Positions 26,155 to 34,008 of a DNA stretch of 37,798 bases are shown piece by piece. The notes below the pieces were generated by a model that saw only the letters and a list, made by a program, of their open reading frames with translations, had not been told where the DNA came from and made no database searches. This DNA is from F2B08 sp046260445. Lineage in GTDB: Bacteria > Actinomycetota > Actinomycetes > Actinomycetales > Dermatophilaceae. How positions within the stretch are numbered: position 1 is the first letter of the stretch; each line of letters opens with the position of its first letter. A program made the position numbers and the translations under genes. Location: the NCBI GenBank assembly GCA_046260445.1, contig JBHEPF010000004.1:1-37798 (forward strand), given 5' to 3'.

Positions 26155-27813
26155 ATGAGCAGCACCCGCGCAGGGCAACCGGCCGAGGCCGTCGACCTGG
26201 TCGACGTCGCCCACCTCGTCACGGCCTACTACACCGAGCGTCCTGACGCGGACGACATCGACGAGCAGGTCGCGTTCGGCACCTCCGGCCACCGTGGCTC
26301 GAGTCTCAGGACCAGCTTCAACGAGGACCACCTCCTCGCGATGACCCAGGCGATCGTCGACTATCGTCGAGATCAGGGTTTCAACGGACCCCTCTTCATC
26401 GGCCGCGATACCCACGGTCTCTCCGAGCCCGCGTGGGCCACCGCCCTCGAGGTGCTCGTCGCGAACGACGTCACGGTCCTCGTCGACGCTGATGATCGCT
26501 ACACGCCGACGCCCGCGATCTCCCACGCGATCCTGCGCGCCAACCGCGGCAAGGTCACTCGCGTCGACGACCTCACCGCGAGCGGTCTTGCGGACGGCAT
26601 CGTCGTCACTCCCTCGCACAACCCCCCGCAGGACGGCGGTTTCAAGTACAACCCGCCGCACGGCGGCCCCGCTGACTCGGATGCGACGAAGGTGATCGCG
26701 GCGGCGGCCAACGCATACATCAAGGCCGGGCTCAAGGGCGTGCAGCGCATCCCGTTCACGCGCGCCCGCGCCGCGGCGCAGAGCTATGACTTCCTCGGCA
26801 CCTACGTCGACGACCTGCCGCAGGTGATCGACCTCGACCGGATCCGTGGGGCAGGCGTCCGGATCGGAGCCGACCCGCTGGGCGGCGCGGCGGTCGACTA
26901 CTGGGGCGCGATCGCCGAGCGCCACCGCCTCGCCCTCACCGTGGTCAACCCGCTCGTCGACGCGACGTGGCGGTTCATGACCCTGGACTGGGACGGCAAG
27001 ATCCGGATGGACTGTTCCTCCCCCTCGGCGATGGCGAGCCTCATCGCGCAGCGGGACGCCTACGACATCGCCACCGGCAACGACGCCGATGCCGACCGGC
27101 ACGGCATCGTCACCCCGGATGCGGGCCTGATGAACCCGAACCACTACCTCGCGGTCGCGATCGAGTACCTCTTCGGTGGTGCAAGGCCGCAGTGGCGCCC
27201 GGACGGGTTCATCGGCAAGACGCTGGTCTCGTCCTCGATGATTGACCGGGTCGCGGCCGACCTCGGCCGCCGCCTCGTCGAGGTGCCGGTGGGCTTCAAG
27301 TGGTTCGTCCCCGGCCTGCTCGACGGCTCCGGCCCGTTCGGCGGCGAGGAGTCCGCCGGCGCGTCGTTCCTTCGCATGGACGGCTCGGTGTGGACCACCG
27401 ACAAGGACGGCATCATCCTCGCTCTGCTCGCATCTGAGATCCTTGCGGCGACCGGACAGACGCCGAGCGAGCTGTATGCCGGGCTCACCTCCCGTCACGG
27501 AGAGCCCGCCTATGCACGGGTCGACGCTCCCGCCAGCCGGGAGGAGAAGGCGCGGCTCGCGGCCCTGTCGCCCGACGACGTCCGTGCGGACACCCTGGCG
27601 GGAGAGCCCATCGCGGCCAAGCTGACCGAGGCGCCGGGCAACGGCGCGGCCATCGGCGGCCTCAAGGTCGTCACCGAGTCGGCCTGGTTCGCGGCCCGCC
27701 CCTCGGGCACCGAGGATGTCTACAAGATCTACGCCGAGTCATTCAAGGGTCCGGAGCACCTGGCGCAGGTGCAGGCGGAAGCTCGTGAGGTTGTCAGCGG
27801 CGCCATGGCCTGA
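26155..27813 (+). CDS. pgm: Phosphoglucomutase (alpha-D-glucose phosphate-specific)
   Basis: Interconverts glucose 1-phosphate and glucose 6-phosphate. 552 aa, the size of the E. coli Pgm class. VAFGTSGHRG opens domain 1; phospho-serine S154 lies in VTPSHNPPQDGGFKYNPPHG; the metal loop is GNDADADRHGI; the sugar loop is FGGEESAGASFLR; the phosphate loop is RPSGTEDVYKIYAE. ATG 26155 has AAGGAG 5 nt upstream. Last gene of the glucan operon, where it links phosphorolysis products to central metabolism. The stop codon lies within a hairpin shared with the convergent gene. Confidence 0.96.
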   Translation: MSSTRAGQPAEAVDLVDVAHLVTAYYTERPDADDIDEQVAFGTSGHRGSSLRTSFNEDHLLAMTQAIVDYRRDQGFNGPLFIGRDTHGLSEPAWATALEVLVANDVTVLVDADDRYTPTPAISHAILRANRGKVTRVDDLTASGLADGIVVTPSHNPPQDGGFKYNPPHGGPADSDATKVIAAAANAYIKAGLKGVQRIPFTRARAAAQSYDFLGTYVDDLPQVIDLDRIRGAGVRIGADPLGGAAVDYWGAIAERHRLALTVVNPLVDATWRFMTLDWDGKIRMDCSSPSAMASLIAQRDAYDIATGNDADADRHGIVTPDAGLMNPNHYLAVAIEYLFGGARPQWRPDGFIGKTLVSSSMIDRVAADLGRRLVEVPVGFKWFVPGLLDGSGPFGGEESAGASFLRMDGSVWTTDKDGIILALLASEILAATGQTPSELYAGLTSRHGEPAYARVDAPASREEKARLAALSPDDVRADTLAGEPIAAKLTEAPGNGAAIGGLKVVTESAWFAARPSGTEDVYKIYAESFKGPEHLAQVQAEAREVVSGAMA

Positions 27814-27838
27814 GGCGTAGCCGCCTCAGCCGAGGCGG
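27811..27838. terminator. Overlapping alternative hairpins between convergent pgm and ATP-grasp genes
   Basis: Two mutually exclusive 7-bp stems: TGAGGCG (27811-27817) with CGCCTCA (27822-27828), and CCGCCTC (27821-27827) with GAGGCGG (27832-27838), each with a 4-nt loop. Both stop codons (27811-27813 plus, 27826-27828 minus) lie in the stem arms, and only 12 nt separate the two genes. A bidirectional terminator is inferred. Confidence 0.55.
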
Positions 27839-29082
27839 TTCGTCTCGTCCTTGATCCACAGGTCGATCAGGCCGCCGAAGTGGGACTCGAACCGGTCCCA
27901 CTCGTACGGCGGATAGGTCGAGCGGATGGTCGTGGTGAGCAGTCCCCGGAAGGAGTCGGACGCGACCCAGTCGAGGACCATCTCGTCGACATGCGGCATG
28001 GTCGTGTAGCAGAAGTCCCAGTAGCGATCGGTCTCGAAGTGCTCGTTGCAGAGCTCCTGGTAGGCGCCGAGCTTGGCTCCGTAGTCCAGCGCATCGTCAT
28101 CGGCGATCTCGAACCAGGGCGCACTGTCGACCTGGGTCTTGGCGACGCGGTCGGTGACGAGACAGTACGTCGACCACCGGAGCAGTGCCTTCATCGCCCA
28201 CGGGAAGTAGTAGTGAAGTGAGGTGACGGCGACATCGGGACAGGCGTTGGCATAGTCGATCGGGAAGATCACGTCGTCCTTGACGAGCATCTCGCAGCTG
28301 TTGAACTCCCAGCGGAAGAACGCATTGACGGTCTGACTGGTCGTGATCGCCTCCTGGCCGGCGGCATCGGAGAGAAAGCCGTGCGAGACGGCATACCGGT
28401 CGTGCATGGGCTCGTCCGGCTGGAACTTCATCACCATCGACTCCGGTCCGATCGTCAACGCCCGGGCGAAGACGTCGAAGTCCTCGATGGACTCCTGGAG
28501 GTGCATGAGCATCTCGCCCGACTCGTCGTAGGCGCGGTGCAGGGCGTCGACGTCCTTGACCCGCGAGACCCCGCGCCAGCCACCGCCGTCGAAGGGCTTC
28601 ATGAAGAGCGGGTAACCCATCTGCTCGGCGATCGCCTCCAGCTCGAAGGACCGGTTGTACTTCGCCGAGGTATAGGCCCACCGGGAGTTGTCGACCGGGT
28701 GCTTGTAGGGCACGAGCACGGTGTCCGGTACCTTCATCCCGAGACGGATGAGTGCGCAGTAGGCCGAGTGCTTCTCCATCGACTGGAAGGTGAACGGGCT
28801 GTTGAGAAGGTAGACGTCGTCCATGAGCGAGGCTTTCTTGAGCCACTCGCGGGGATGGTAGTACCAGTAGGCGAGACGGTCGACGACGAGGTCCTGGCGG
28901 GGCGTGTCGCGCAGGTTGAACGGCTCGATCGACAGGCGCTCGGTGCGCACCTCATGGGTCGTCCCGTCCGGACGCCGGAGGACGCCGAGCCGCTGGGCCA
29001 GGGTCTCGAACGCGGTCGGCCAGTCCTCCTCCGCACCGAGGAGAAGGCCGACGAGGTGGGTGCGATCGGGGGATCCGGTCAT
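27826..29082 (-). CDS. ATP-grasp superfamily protein of unknown substrate
   Basis: 418 aa, no signal or membrane segment. An ATP-grasp ligase core is visible. LNSPFTFQSMEKHSAYCALI (93-112) resembles the pre-domain helix that binds nucleotide. GYPLFMKPFDGGGWRGVSRV (156-175) is the lysine-plus-glycine-rich ATP loop (K162). WEFNSCEMLVKDDVIFPIDY (258-277), continuing with ANA, carries the acidic/Asn metal ligands expected near the end of the grasp (E259, N261, D276, N279). An N-terminal region of about 90 residues and a C-terminal helical region of about 120 residues look family-specific. By analogy it would activate a carboxylate as acyl-phosphate and join it to an amine or thiol; I cannot name the substrate. 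ATG 29082 has AAGGAGAG 8 nt upstream. It follows the esterase gene by 31 nt, and the two are likely cotranscribed. Confidence 0.8.
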   Translation of the reverse strand: MTGSPDRTHLVGLLLGAEEDWPTAFETLAQRLGVLRRPDGTTHEVRTERLSIEPFNLRDTPRQDLVVDRLAYWYYHPREWLKKASLMDDVYLLNSPFTFQSMEKHSAYCALIRLGMKVPDTVLVPYKHPVDNSRWAYTSAKYNRSFELEAIAEQMGYPLFMKPFDGGGWRGVSRVKDVDALHRAYDESGEMLMHLQESIEDFDVFARALTIGPESMVMKFQPDEPMHDRYAVSHGFLSDAAGQEAITTSQTVNAFFRWEFNSCEMLVKDDVIFPIDYANACPDVAVTSLHYYFPWAMKALLRWSTYCLVTDRVAKTQVDSAPWFEIADDDALDYGAKLGAYQELCNEHFETDRYWDFCYTTMPHVDEMVLDWVASDSFRGLLTTTIRSTYPPYEWDRFESHFGGLIDLWIKDETNRLG

Positions 29083-29113
29083 GGGGTCATCTCTCCTTCT
29101 GCCCGGGAGGGGG

Positions 29114-29872
29114 TCAGACGAATCGGGGCAGGTGGTGAGCGAGCTGGCGGTGCCACCAGGGCCAGTCGTGTGCGCTGTCGTATCCCCAGACGTCGAGCTC
29201 GTGCGTGATTCCCTTGTCCGCCAGCACCTCGGCGAAGGCGAGCGTGCCGGGCAGCGCCCGGGTGGGGTCCCACTCGAAGGGTCCCTGCCCGACGATGAGC
29301 AGCAGTGACAGCCGCGAACGCAGCCAGTCGAGATGGCCACCGTGCAGGTTGGCGACGTAGGACATCGGGTTCGCGAAGTAGGTCGCCTCGCCGGGCTGTC
29401 CGAACCCGCGGAAGCTCGCCGGGTCGTAGTTGCCGGACATGGCGATCGCCAGCGGGAACAGGTCGGCCCGACTCAGCGCCGCCTGGACCGCGTGGTACGC
29501 GCCCATCGAGACCCCCGTCGTGAGGATCTCGGTCGGCCCGGCGAGCTCGTCATAGATCCACGGGACCACGGACTCGGTGAGCCACCGGTGGTAGACACCG
29601 TGGCGGTGCGCCCGCTCCTCGGTCGGTACGTCATAGGCGGACCAGGTCCAGTCGTCCAGGGTGTCGACGGTGAACACCGTGACGCGGCCGGCGTCGATGA
29701 GCGGAGCGATCGCATCGATCAGTCCGAAATCCGCCGGTTGCCAGGACTGCCCGGCCTCCGAGGGGAACATCAACAGGGGACGACCGAAGTGGCCGTAGCG
29801 GATCACCTGCAGGTCGCGAGGCCCGCCCGGCACCGTCATCCGCCGCTGCGTCACGCGTCCCTGGAAGTGCAT
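29114..29872 (-). CDS. Esterase-family alpha/beta hydrolase (COG4947-like)
   Basis: 252 aa, no signal peptide, so probably cytoplasmic. Nucleophile elbow GVSMGAYHAV (S122), oxyanion-side segment RPLLMFPSEAGQSWQPADFG, likely catalytic His H235 in YDSAHDWPWWHRQL, and candidate acids near GQGPFEWD. The pattern matches the uncharacterised esterase-superfamily group often labelled COG4947 and resembles esterase D/antigen 85 folds. Substrate unknown. ATG 29872 lies 6 nt after TAGGGT with no ribosome site, so it is probably leaderless and first in a two-gene operon with the ATP-grasp gene. The pairing suggests that one product makes and the other cuts, or loads, an ester or amide. Confidence 0.85.
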   Translation of the reverse strand: MHFQGRVTQRRMTVPGGPRDLQVIRYGHFGRPLLMFPSEAGQSWQPADFGLIDAIAPLIDAGRVTVFTVDTLDDWTWSAYDVPTEERAHRHGVYHRWLTESVVPWIYDELAGPTEILTTGVSMGAYHAVQAALSRADLFPLAIAMSGNYDPASFRGFGQPGEATYFANPMSYVANLHGGHLDWLRSRLSLLLIVGQGPFEWDPTRALPGTLAFAEVLADKGITHELDVWGYDSAHDWPWWHRQLAHHLPRFV

Positions 29873-29878
29873 GGTGAA

Positions 29879-29884
29879 ACCCTA
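29879..29884 (-). promoter_or_regulatory. -10 hexamer TAGGGT for the esterase/ATP-grasp operon
   Basis: Minus-strand TAGGGT, 6 nt (TTCACC), then ATG 29872. A small GTGGT/ACCAC inverted repeat (29885-29889 with 29894-29898) lies directly upstream in the spacer and could bind a regulator. Confidence 0.5.
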
Positions 29885-30274
29885 GTGGTCGGCACCACTC
29901 CCGGGGAGAACCTCGCGGTAGGTGACCGCATGCCCCAGCCGACCGAGGGACGCCGCCACCCCCGAGCGAGGCCCCCATGCCAGCGACCGGTGACGCGACC
30001 GCATACCGGATGGGTAGGCGGTCGAGGAACGGTCATGGGCTCGTATCGGCCCCCACGCGTCCGACGGCCCAGTCGGGTGGCGCATAGGTCGGCCGCCGCA
30101 CGACCGGTACCGGAGAGTGAGCCGCCAGTCACCCGTCGCGTCCCTGACGAACGAGCGCGGTCCGGTCATGGCCCGGTCGCAGTCGAGCGCACGGCGCGGA
30201 CTCCGGGTGAGTGCGCCAGCCTCAGGTGCAGTCCGCGGGAGTCGACCCAGGGGGCCACGGTGGCGACGCCTGCG
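29885..30274. other. Non-coding gap, 390 nt, upstream of the esterase gene
   Basis: I find no gene I can support. Short open frames occur on both strands (for example 29882-30169 minus, 95 codons), but they are Arg/Gly/Pro-rich, have no ribosome site, and match no family I recognise. A gene remnant cannot be excluded. The region must also hold the end of the thioredoxin-like gene's transcript, but I see no strong terminator. Confidence 0.5.
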
Positions 30275-31219
30275 TCAGAACAAGGCGCTCATCAGGGCGG
30301 TGCGGCCCTTGCGAACCCGCTCGTCCGCCGGCCCGACGACCTCGAAGAGTCCGATGAGATGGGTGCGCACCCGGTCCCGCTCAGGGCCCGCGGTCCTGCG
30401 GACGAGCTCGACGAGTCGGACGAAGGCGTCCTCGATATGGCCGCCGAGGACGTCGAGGTCCGCGACGAGCAGCTGCGCGTCGACATCATTCGGCCGCTCC
30501 GCCGCCGCCTCGCGCGCCGCACGGAGCTCGATGCCCGTCGTGCGCTGGAGCAGGCCGACCTGAGCGATGCCGAGCCGGGCCTCCTCGTCGTCAGGGTCGT
30601 CCGCCAAAGCCCGTTCGTATGCGGCGCGCGCCGCCTCGAAGTCGCCGGACTCGATCGCGGCGAAGGCTGTCTCATGGTGCGGCGAGAGCTGCTCCTCGGA
30701 GATGGCCGGGTGCTCGCCATCGGGCTCGGCGGCTGCGACGGTGCCGGTGACGCCCTCCTGTGTGGCGAGCTCGATGAGCTGACCGAGGACCGCGGCGACC
30801 TCCTCGCGCGAGTAGACCCCGCCGAAGAGGGGGACCGGACGGGCCTGGACCAGCCCGAAGACCATCGGAACGCTCTGCACCTGGAAGGCCTGGCGGATGG
30901 CGAGGGCGCTGTCGATGTCGGCCGTCATCACCTGAAGACGGCCGCCGGACTCCCCCGCGGCCTGCACGACGACGTCGACGAAGTCGGCCGACTCCGCGAT
31001 GGCGCCCGAGTAGAGCACGAGCACCGCCGCCACGGACGTCGTCGTCGCGACGGCCTGCTGGAAGGTCGCATCGGTGACCTCGAGCACCGGCACGGCACCG
31101 GGCCGAGCCGCGCCGGACGGGCCTCCAGCGGCCCGCGAGGGGCGGCTCTTGAGCCCGGAGAGGTCGATGGCACCACGAAGTGCGGCTGCGGAGAAGGGGG
31201 TCGAGGACATGTCAGCCAT
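30275..31219 (-). CDS. Thioredoxin-fold/TPR protein (YbbN/CnoX-like) lacking the CXXC site
   Basis: 314 aa. A roughly 45-residue disordered N-terminus is followed by a thioredoxin domain (about 45-150): VLEVTDATFQQAV, then VAAVLVLYSGAIAESADF where redox thioredoxins have WCGPC, then the cis-proline segment VQSVPMVFGL. From about residue 180 to the end, TPR-like helices occur (HHETAFAAIESGDFEAARAA, DPDDEEARLGIAQVGLL, DVDAQLLVADLDVLGG). E. coli YbbN/CnoX has the same layout and acts as a chaperone/holdase; with no cysteines here, a redox role is unlikely. Start ATG 31219 or 31210 (a GGGGAAGA site serves either). It lies 12 nt after the lipoprotein gene. Mycobacterium tuberculosis keeps a similar gene between the thiolase/epimerase pair and glgB. 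Confidence 0.87.
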   Translation of the reverse strand: MADMSSTPFSAAALRGAIDLSGLKSRPSRAAGGPSGAARPGAVPVLEVTDATFQQAVATTTSVAAVLVLYSGAIAESADFVDVVVQAAGESGGRLQVMTADIDSALAIRQAFQVQSVPMVFGLVQARPVPLFGGVYSREEVAAVLGQLIELATQEGVTGTVAAAEPDGEHPAISEEQLSPHHETAFAAIESGDFEAARAAYERALADDPDDEEARLGIAQVGLLQRTTGIELRAAREAAAERPNDVDAQLLVADLDVLGGHIEDAFVRLVELVRRTAGPERDRVRTHLIGLFEVVGPADERVRKGRTALMSALF

Positions 31220-31231
31220 TCTTCCCCACTG

Positions 31232-32212
31232 TCAGGACCCCTCAGCGCGCAACACGAGCTCTTCGGCACCGATGAGCTGGGCCAGCCCTGACGCGGGCGC
31301 GACGAAGAGGACGTTCTCGAGGTACTCGGTGGTGAAACTCTCCGTGACGACCTCCTTGCCCGACAGCTCCTGGAGCCCCGAATCCTCGATCTTGAGCTCC
31401 TTGGCCTCCTCGGTAAGGGTGATGGTGGCCGTCCGGACCATCTGGGCGAAGACGATGCGACCTCCGTCGACCGTCTCGAAGCTCAGGATCGAGTCGGCGA
31501 TGGGCGCGTGCGACTGGGCGAGGTCGGCGAGGTCGTCGAACGCCTCGGCCTGCTCCGCCGCGTTGCGCTTCAGGCTCTCGGCGTACGGATCGTCCAGGCC
31601 GACCACACTGGTCTCCCCCGGTTCGGGGAAGGCCAGTCCCTTCGCGTACTCGTCGACGTCGGCCGACGCGTCGATCGGAGCCTCCGCCGTGGCCGCCTCG
31701 AAGCTCGTGCCGGCGGCGAGCTCGCCGAGGCCGGGAACGGAGGCTGCCGGGAGAAGTGGCGCCGTGCCGAAGATCTTGAACTGGTCGGTCGGGCCGGTTG
31801 AGACGAGGACATGCAGGTGCTGGGTCTCGGTGGCGCTGTCCAGTGTCGCAACGAGGATGGCGCGCGGCCACTCCTGCCCTCTCGACATCGCGAGCACCGT
31901 GGGCGCGTCGGAGATCATGACGTCAGCGGCATCCGCGCTCTGCACGTCGCGTTCCGCCCGCACGTTCGCAACGCGCAGGGCCGGGCCGACGTGAATGGCC
32001 GCACGGGCCTCTTCCCCGTCTGCGGCCGCGGCCTGGGACAGCACCCGCGCGGCGATCCGCTCAGCCGCCTCGACGCGCAACGGCGCCCCGACGTCGGCGT
32101 TCTCGGTGGGCGCGGGCTGAAGGTGCACGATCCGCTCCTCGATGCCGCATCCCGTCAGGGTGAGTGCGCCCGTGGCGACCATGACGGCAAGCGCTCTGCG
32201 GGCGCGGGTCAT
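31232..32212 (-). CDS. Predicted lipoprotein of unknown function
   Basis: 326 aa. Lipoprotein signal MTRARRALAVMVATGALTLT with lipobox LTGC (Cys 22). The mature part is exported and low in cysteine; it contains RVEAAERIAARVLSQAAAAD and a C-terminal half rich in beta-like segments (GGRIVFAQMVRTATITLTEE). No family is recognised. The ATG at 32212 overlaps the stop of the upstream membrane-protein gene (ATGA), so the two are translationally coupled and may form one envelope unit. The thioredoxin-like gene follows after 12 nt. Confidence 0.85.
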   Translation of the reverse strand: MTRARRALAVMVATGALTLTGCGIEERIVHLQPAPTENADVGAPLRVEAAERIAARVLSQAAAADGEEARAAIHVGPALRVANVRAERDVQSADAADVMISDAPTVLAMSRGQEWPRAILVATLDSATETQHLHVLVSTGPTDQFKIFGTAPLLPAASVPGLGELAAGTSFEAATAEAPIDASADVDEYAKGLAFPEPGETSVVGLDDPYAESLKRNAAEQAEAFDDLADLAQSHAPIADSILSFETVDGGRIVFAQMVRTATITLTEEAKELKIEDSGLQELSGKEVVTESFTTEYLENVLFVAPASGLAQLIGAEELVLRAEGS

Positions 32213-32832
32213 CGCGACACCTCCGGCGACGTGGGTAGGGACGCTCGCCGCAGGATCAGGGCCAGTCCGACGAGGAGGAGGAGCAGCCCGCCGAAGAGCA
32301 TGGACAGCGACTGGTAGAACCACGCCGGGTTGGTCCAGGTCATCTCGAGCTCGGTGAGGGGGCTTCCCTCCGGGGTGGTGATGATCATCGTCTCCGGGGC
32401 GTTCTCGAGGTCGGCGACGATCTGGGCGCTGCCGTCGGTCGTCGTCTGGCTGCGCCACAGATCCGCGGTGGTGGGAGTGATCGGGTCCGCGGAACCGCTC
32501 CGTGCGGTCGTGACGGCCCAGTCCCGAACGTCGACGCCCGTGACGCGCGTATGCCGCGTCTCGTCGAGGAACGCCTCGGCGTCCGACGGCGGGGCGATCG
32601 ACACCGTGATCGGGACGTCCGCGCCCGAGGTGGCGGTGATGGTCAGCGGGATGTCGGTGCGCGCGTTGGTGTCTGGGCCGATGACCAGTGGCAGGTCAGC
32701 GGACGGCCGGGTTGTGAAGCCGGCGGTGCCGTCGGTCCCCAGGGCACGGACGAACCAGCCACCGACGACGAGCGCGGCGAGCCCGGTCAGGATGAGGGCG
32801 ACGCCGAGGAGACGTCGCAGAATCGTGGTCAC
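32209..32832 (-). CDS. Bitopic membrane protein with extracytoplasmic domain, unknown function
   Basis: 207 aa. One helix near the N-terminus (LLGVALILTGLAALVVGGWF), an extracytoplasmic Thr/Ala/Asp-rich domain of about 145 residues (DIPLTITATSGADVPITVSI), and a second helix near the C-terminus (SLSMLFGGLLLLLVGLALIL) ending in a basic tail. No known domain is recognised. GTG 32832 is supported by AAAGGA 12 nt upstream and by the hydrophobic start; upstream in-frame codons look non-coding. First gene of a three-gene unit with the lipoprotein and the thioredoxin-like gene. Confidence 0.8.
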   Translation of the reverse strand: MTTILRRLLGVALILTGLAALVVGGWFVRALGTDGTAGFTTRPSADLPLVIGPDTNARTDIPLTITATSGADVPITVSIAPPSDAEAFLDETRHTRVTGVDVRDWAVTTARSGSADPITPTTADLWRSQTTTDGSAQIVADLENAPETMIITTPEGSPLTELEMTWTNPAWFYQSLSMLFGGLLLLLVGLALILRRASLPTSPEVSR

Positions 32833-32867
32833 GTCGGTTCGAGTTCCTTTGTGGGGAGAGGATGAGG

Positions 32868-32897
32868 GGCCGTACGGCCACCGCCCAGGGGGGCGGT
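32868..32897. promoter_or_regulatory. Adjacent palindrome and hairpin upstream of the membrane-protein gene
   Basis: GGCCGTACGGCC (32868-32879) is a perfect 12-bp palindrome. It is directly followed by ACCGCCC (32880-32886), a 4-nt loop and GGGCGGT (32891-32897). Both lie 36-65 nt upstream of GTG 32832. Operator or leader structure is inferred. Confidence 0.45.
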
Positions 32898-32997
32898 CCG
32901 CCCTGACCCGGCGGGGCGAAAGGGCGCTACTACCCTCCACGATGACAAAGAACCGCGCCAGGTCACAAATCGGCAACGGTTGGGGGAGCGGCTGGAG

Positions 32998-34005
32998 TCA
33001 GCGGCGGGTTCCCGAGGACAGCGCCTCATCACCGGTCAACGAGGCGACGAGATCGTCCGCTGCGGCGTACGGGTCGAGCCGCCCGGACACGACTCCTTCG
33101 GCGAGATCGCCGAGGCGGCGGCCCGATCTCAGGTCGCCCATCCGGCGGCGGATCGCCTGCACGGCGATGGCCTCGACCTCGTCTGCCGCGCGGCGCACGC
33201 GGCGTTCGTGGAGCGCGCCGTTGTCGCGCATCCATGACACGTGCTTGTCGATGGCCTCGAGCAGCTCGTCGACGCCCCCACCGGAGGACGCGACGGTCTT
33301 GAGCACCGGTGGGCGCCAGAGACCCGGCTCGGTGCGGTCGCCGAGGCTGACCATGTGACGGAGATCGCGCACGGTGGCGTCTGCCCCGTCACGGTCGGCC
33401 TTGTTGACGACGAAGATGTCGCCGATCTCGAGGATCCCGGCCTTGGCCGCCTGGATCCCATCGCCCATGCCCGGCGCGAGCAGGACGATCGAGGTGTCGG
33501 CGAGACCGGCGATGTCGATCTCGCTCTGGCCCACACCGACCGTCTCGACGATGATGACGTCGCAGCCGGCGGCGTCGAGGACCCGCAGTGCCTGAGGTGT
33601 GGCCCAGGCGACCCCGCCGAGGTGCCCGCGGCTGGCCATGGAGCGGATATACACGTCAGGGTCGAGGGCGTGGTCCGACATCCGAATCCGGTCGCCGAGA
33701 AGCGCGCCCCCCGAGAACGGCGAGCTCGGGTCGACCGCCAGCACCCCGACGCGTTGCCCGCGCCGACGGAGTGCACCGACGAGGGCGTTCGTCGAGGTCG
33801 ACTTGCCCACCCCGGGCGAGCCGGTGATTCCAATGACATGCGCCGATCCGGTATGCGGGACGAGCGCAGCCATGATCTCCCGGAGTGCCGGGTGGGCGTC
33901 CTCGACGAGGGAGATGAGCCGGGCGACCGCACGGGGACGCCCGGCCCTGGCCTGTTCGACCAGGGCCGGGACGTCGACGAGCCGACGAGCGGCGGATGCG
34001 GACAG
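32998..34005 (-). CDS. meaB: Methylmalonyl-CoA mutase-associated GTPase MeaB, probable CTG start
   Basis: G3E-family GTPase that loads and protects adenosylcobalamin in methylmalonyl- or ethylmalonyl-CoA mutase. Walker A GITGSPGVGKST, AVDPSSPFSGGALLGDRIRM (switch I), VETVGVGQSE (switch II), and the base motif NKAD are all present. The first ATG, 33873, would give 291 aa and lose the conserved N-terminal helices. The same frame continues upstream to the thiolase stop and encodes VEQARAGRPRAVARLISLVE and ALREIMAALVPHTG, which are standard MeaB N-terminal sequence. That stretch has no ATG, GTG or TTG. CTG 34005 lies 7 nt after GGAGGG and gives 335 aa, the family length. The start is therefore inferred; GTPase identity is secure. 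It follows the thiolase gene with 3 nt between them. No mutase gene is in the window. Confidence 0.88.
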   Translation of the reverse strand: MSASAARRLVDVPALVEQARAGRPRAVARLISLVEDAHPALREIMAALVPHTGSAHVIGITGSPGVGKSTSTNALVGALRRRGQRVGVLAVDPSSPFSGGALLGDRIRMSDHALDPDVYIRSMASRGHLGGVAWATPQALRVLDAAGCDVIIVETVGVGQSEIDIAGLADTSIVLLAPGMGDGIQAAKAGILEIGDIFVVNKADRDGADATVRDLRHMVSLGDRTEPGLWRPPVLKTVASSGGGVDELLEAIDKHVSWMRDNGALHERRVRRAADEVEAIAVQAIRRRMGDLRSGRRLGDLAEGVVSGRLDPYAAADDLVASLTGDEALSSGTRR

Positions 34006-34008
34006 GTC

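Noticed and set aside
29882..30274. Possible short gene or gene remnant in the gap upstream of the esterase gene
   Set aside because: One frame just after the thioredoxin-like stop reads GVATVAPWVDSRGLHLRL and looks protein-like, but it stops after about 34 codons and has no start with a ribosome site. A decayed gene is possible but not supported.
32942..33358. Possible plus-strand gene starting at ATG 32942 after a TACCCT hexamer
   Set aside because: Gap to the hexamer is only 5 nt, the encoded sequence is Arg/Ser-rich, and it runs antisense into meaB.
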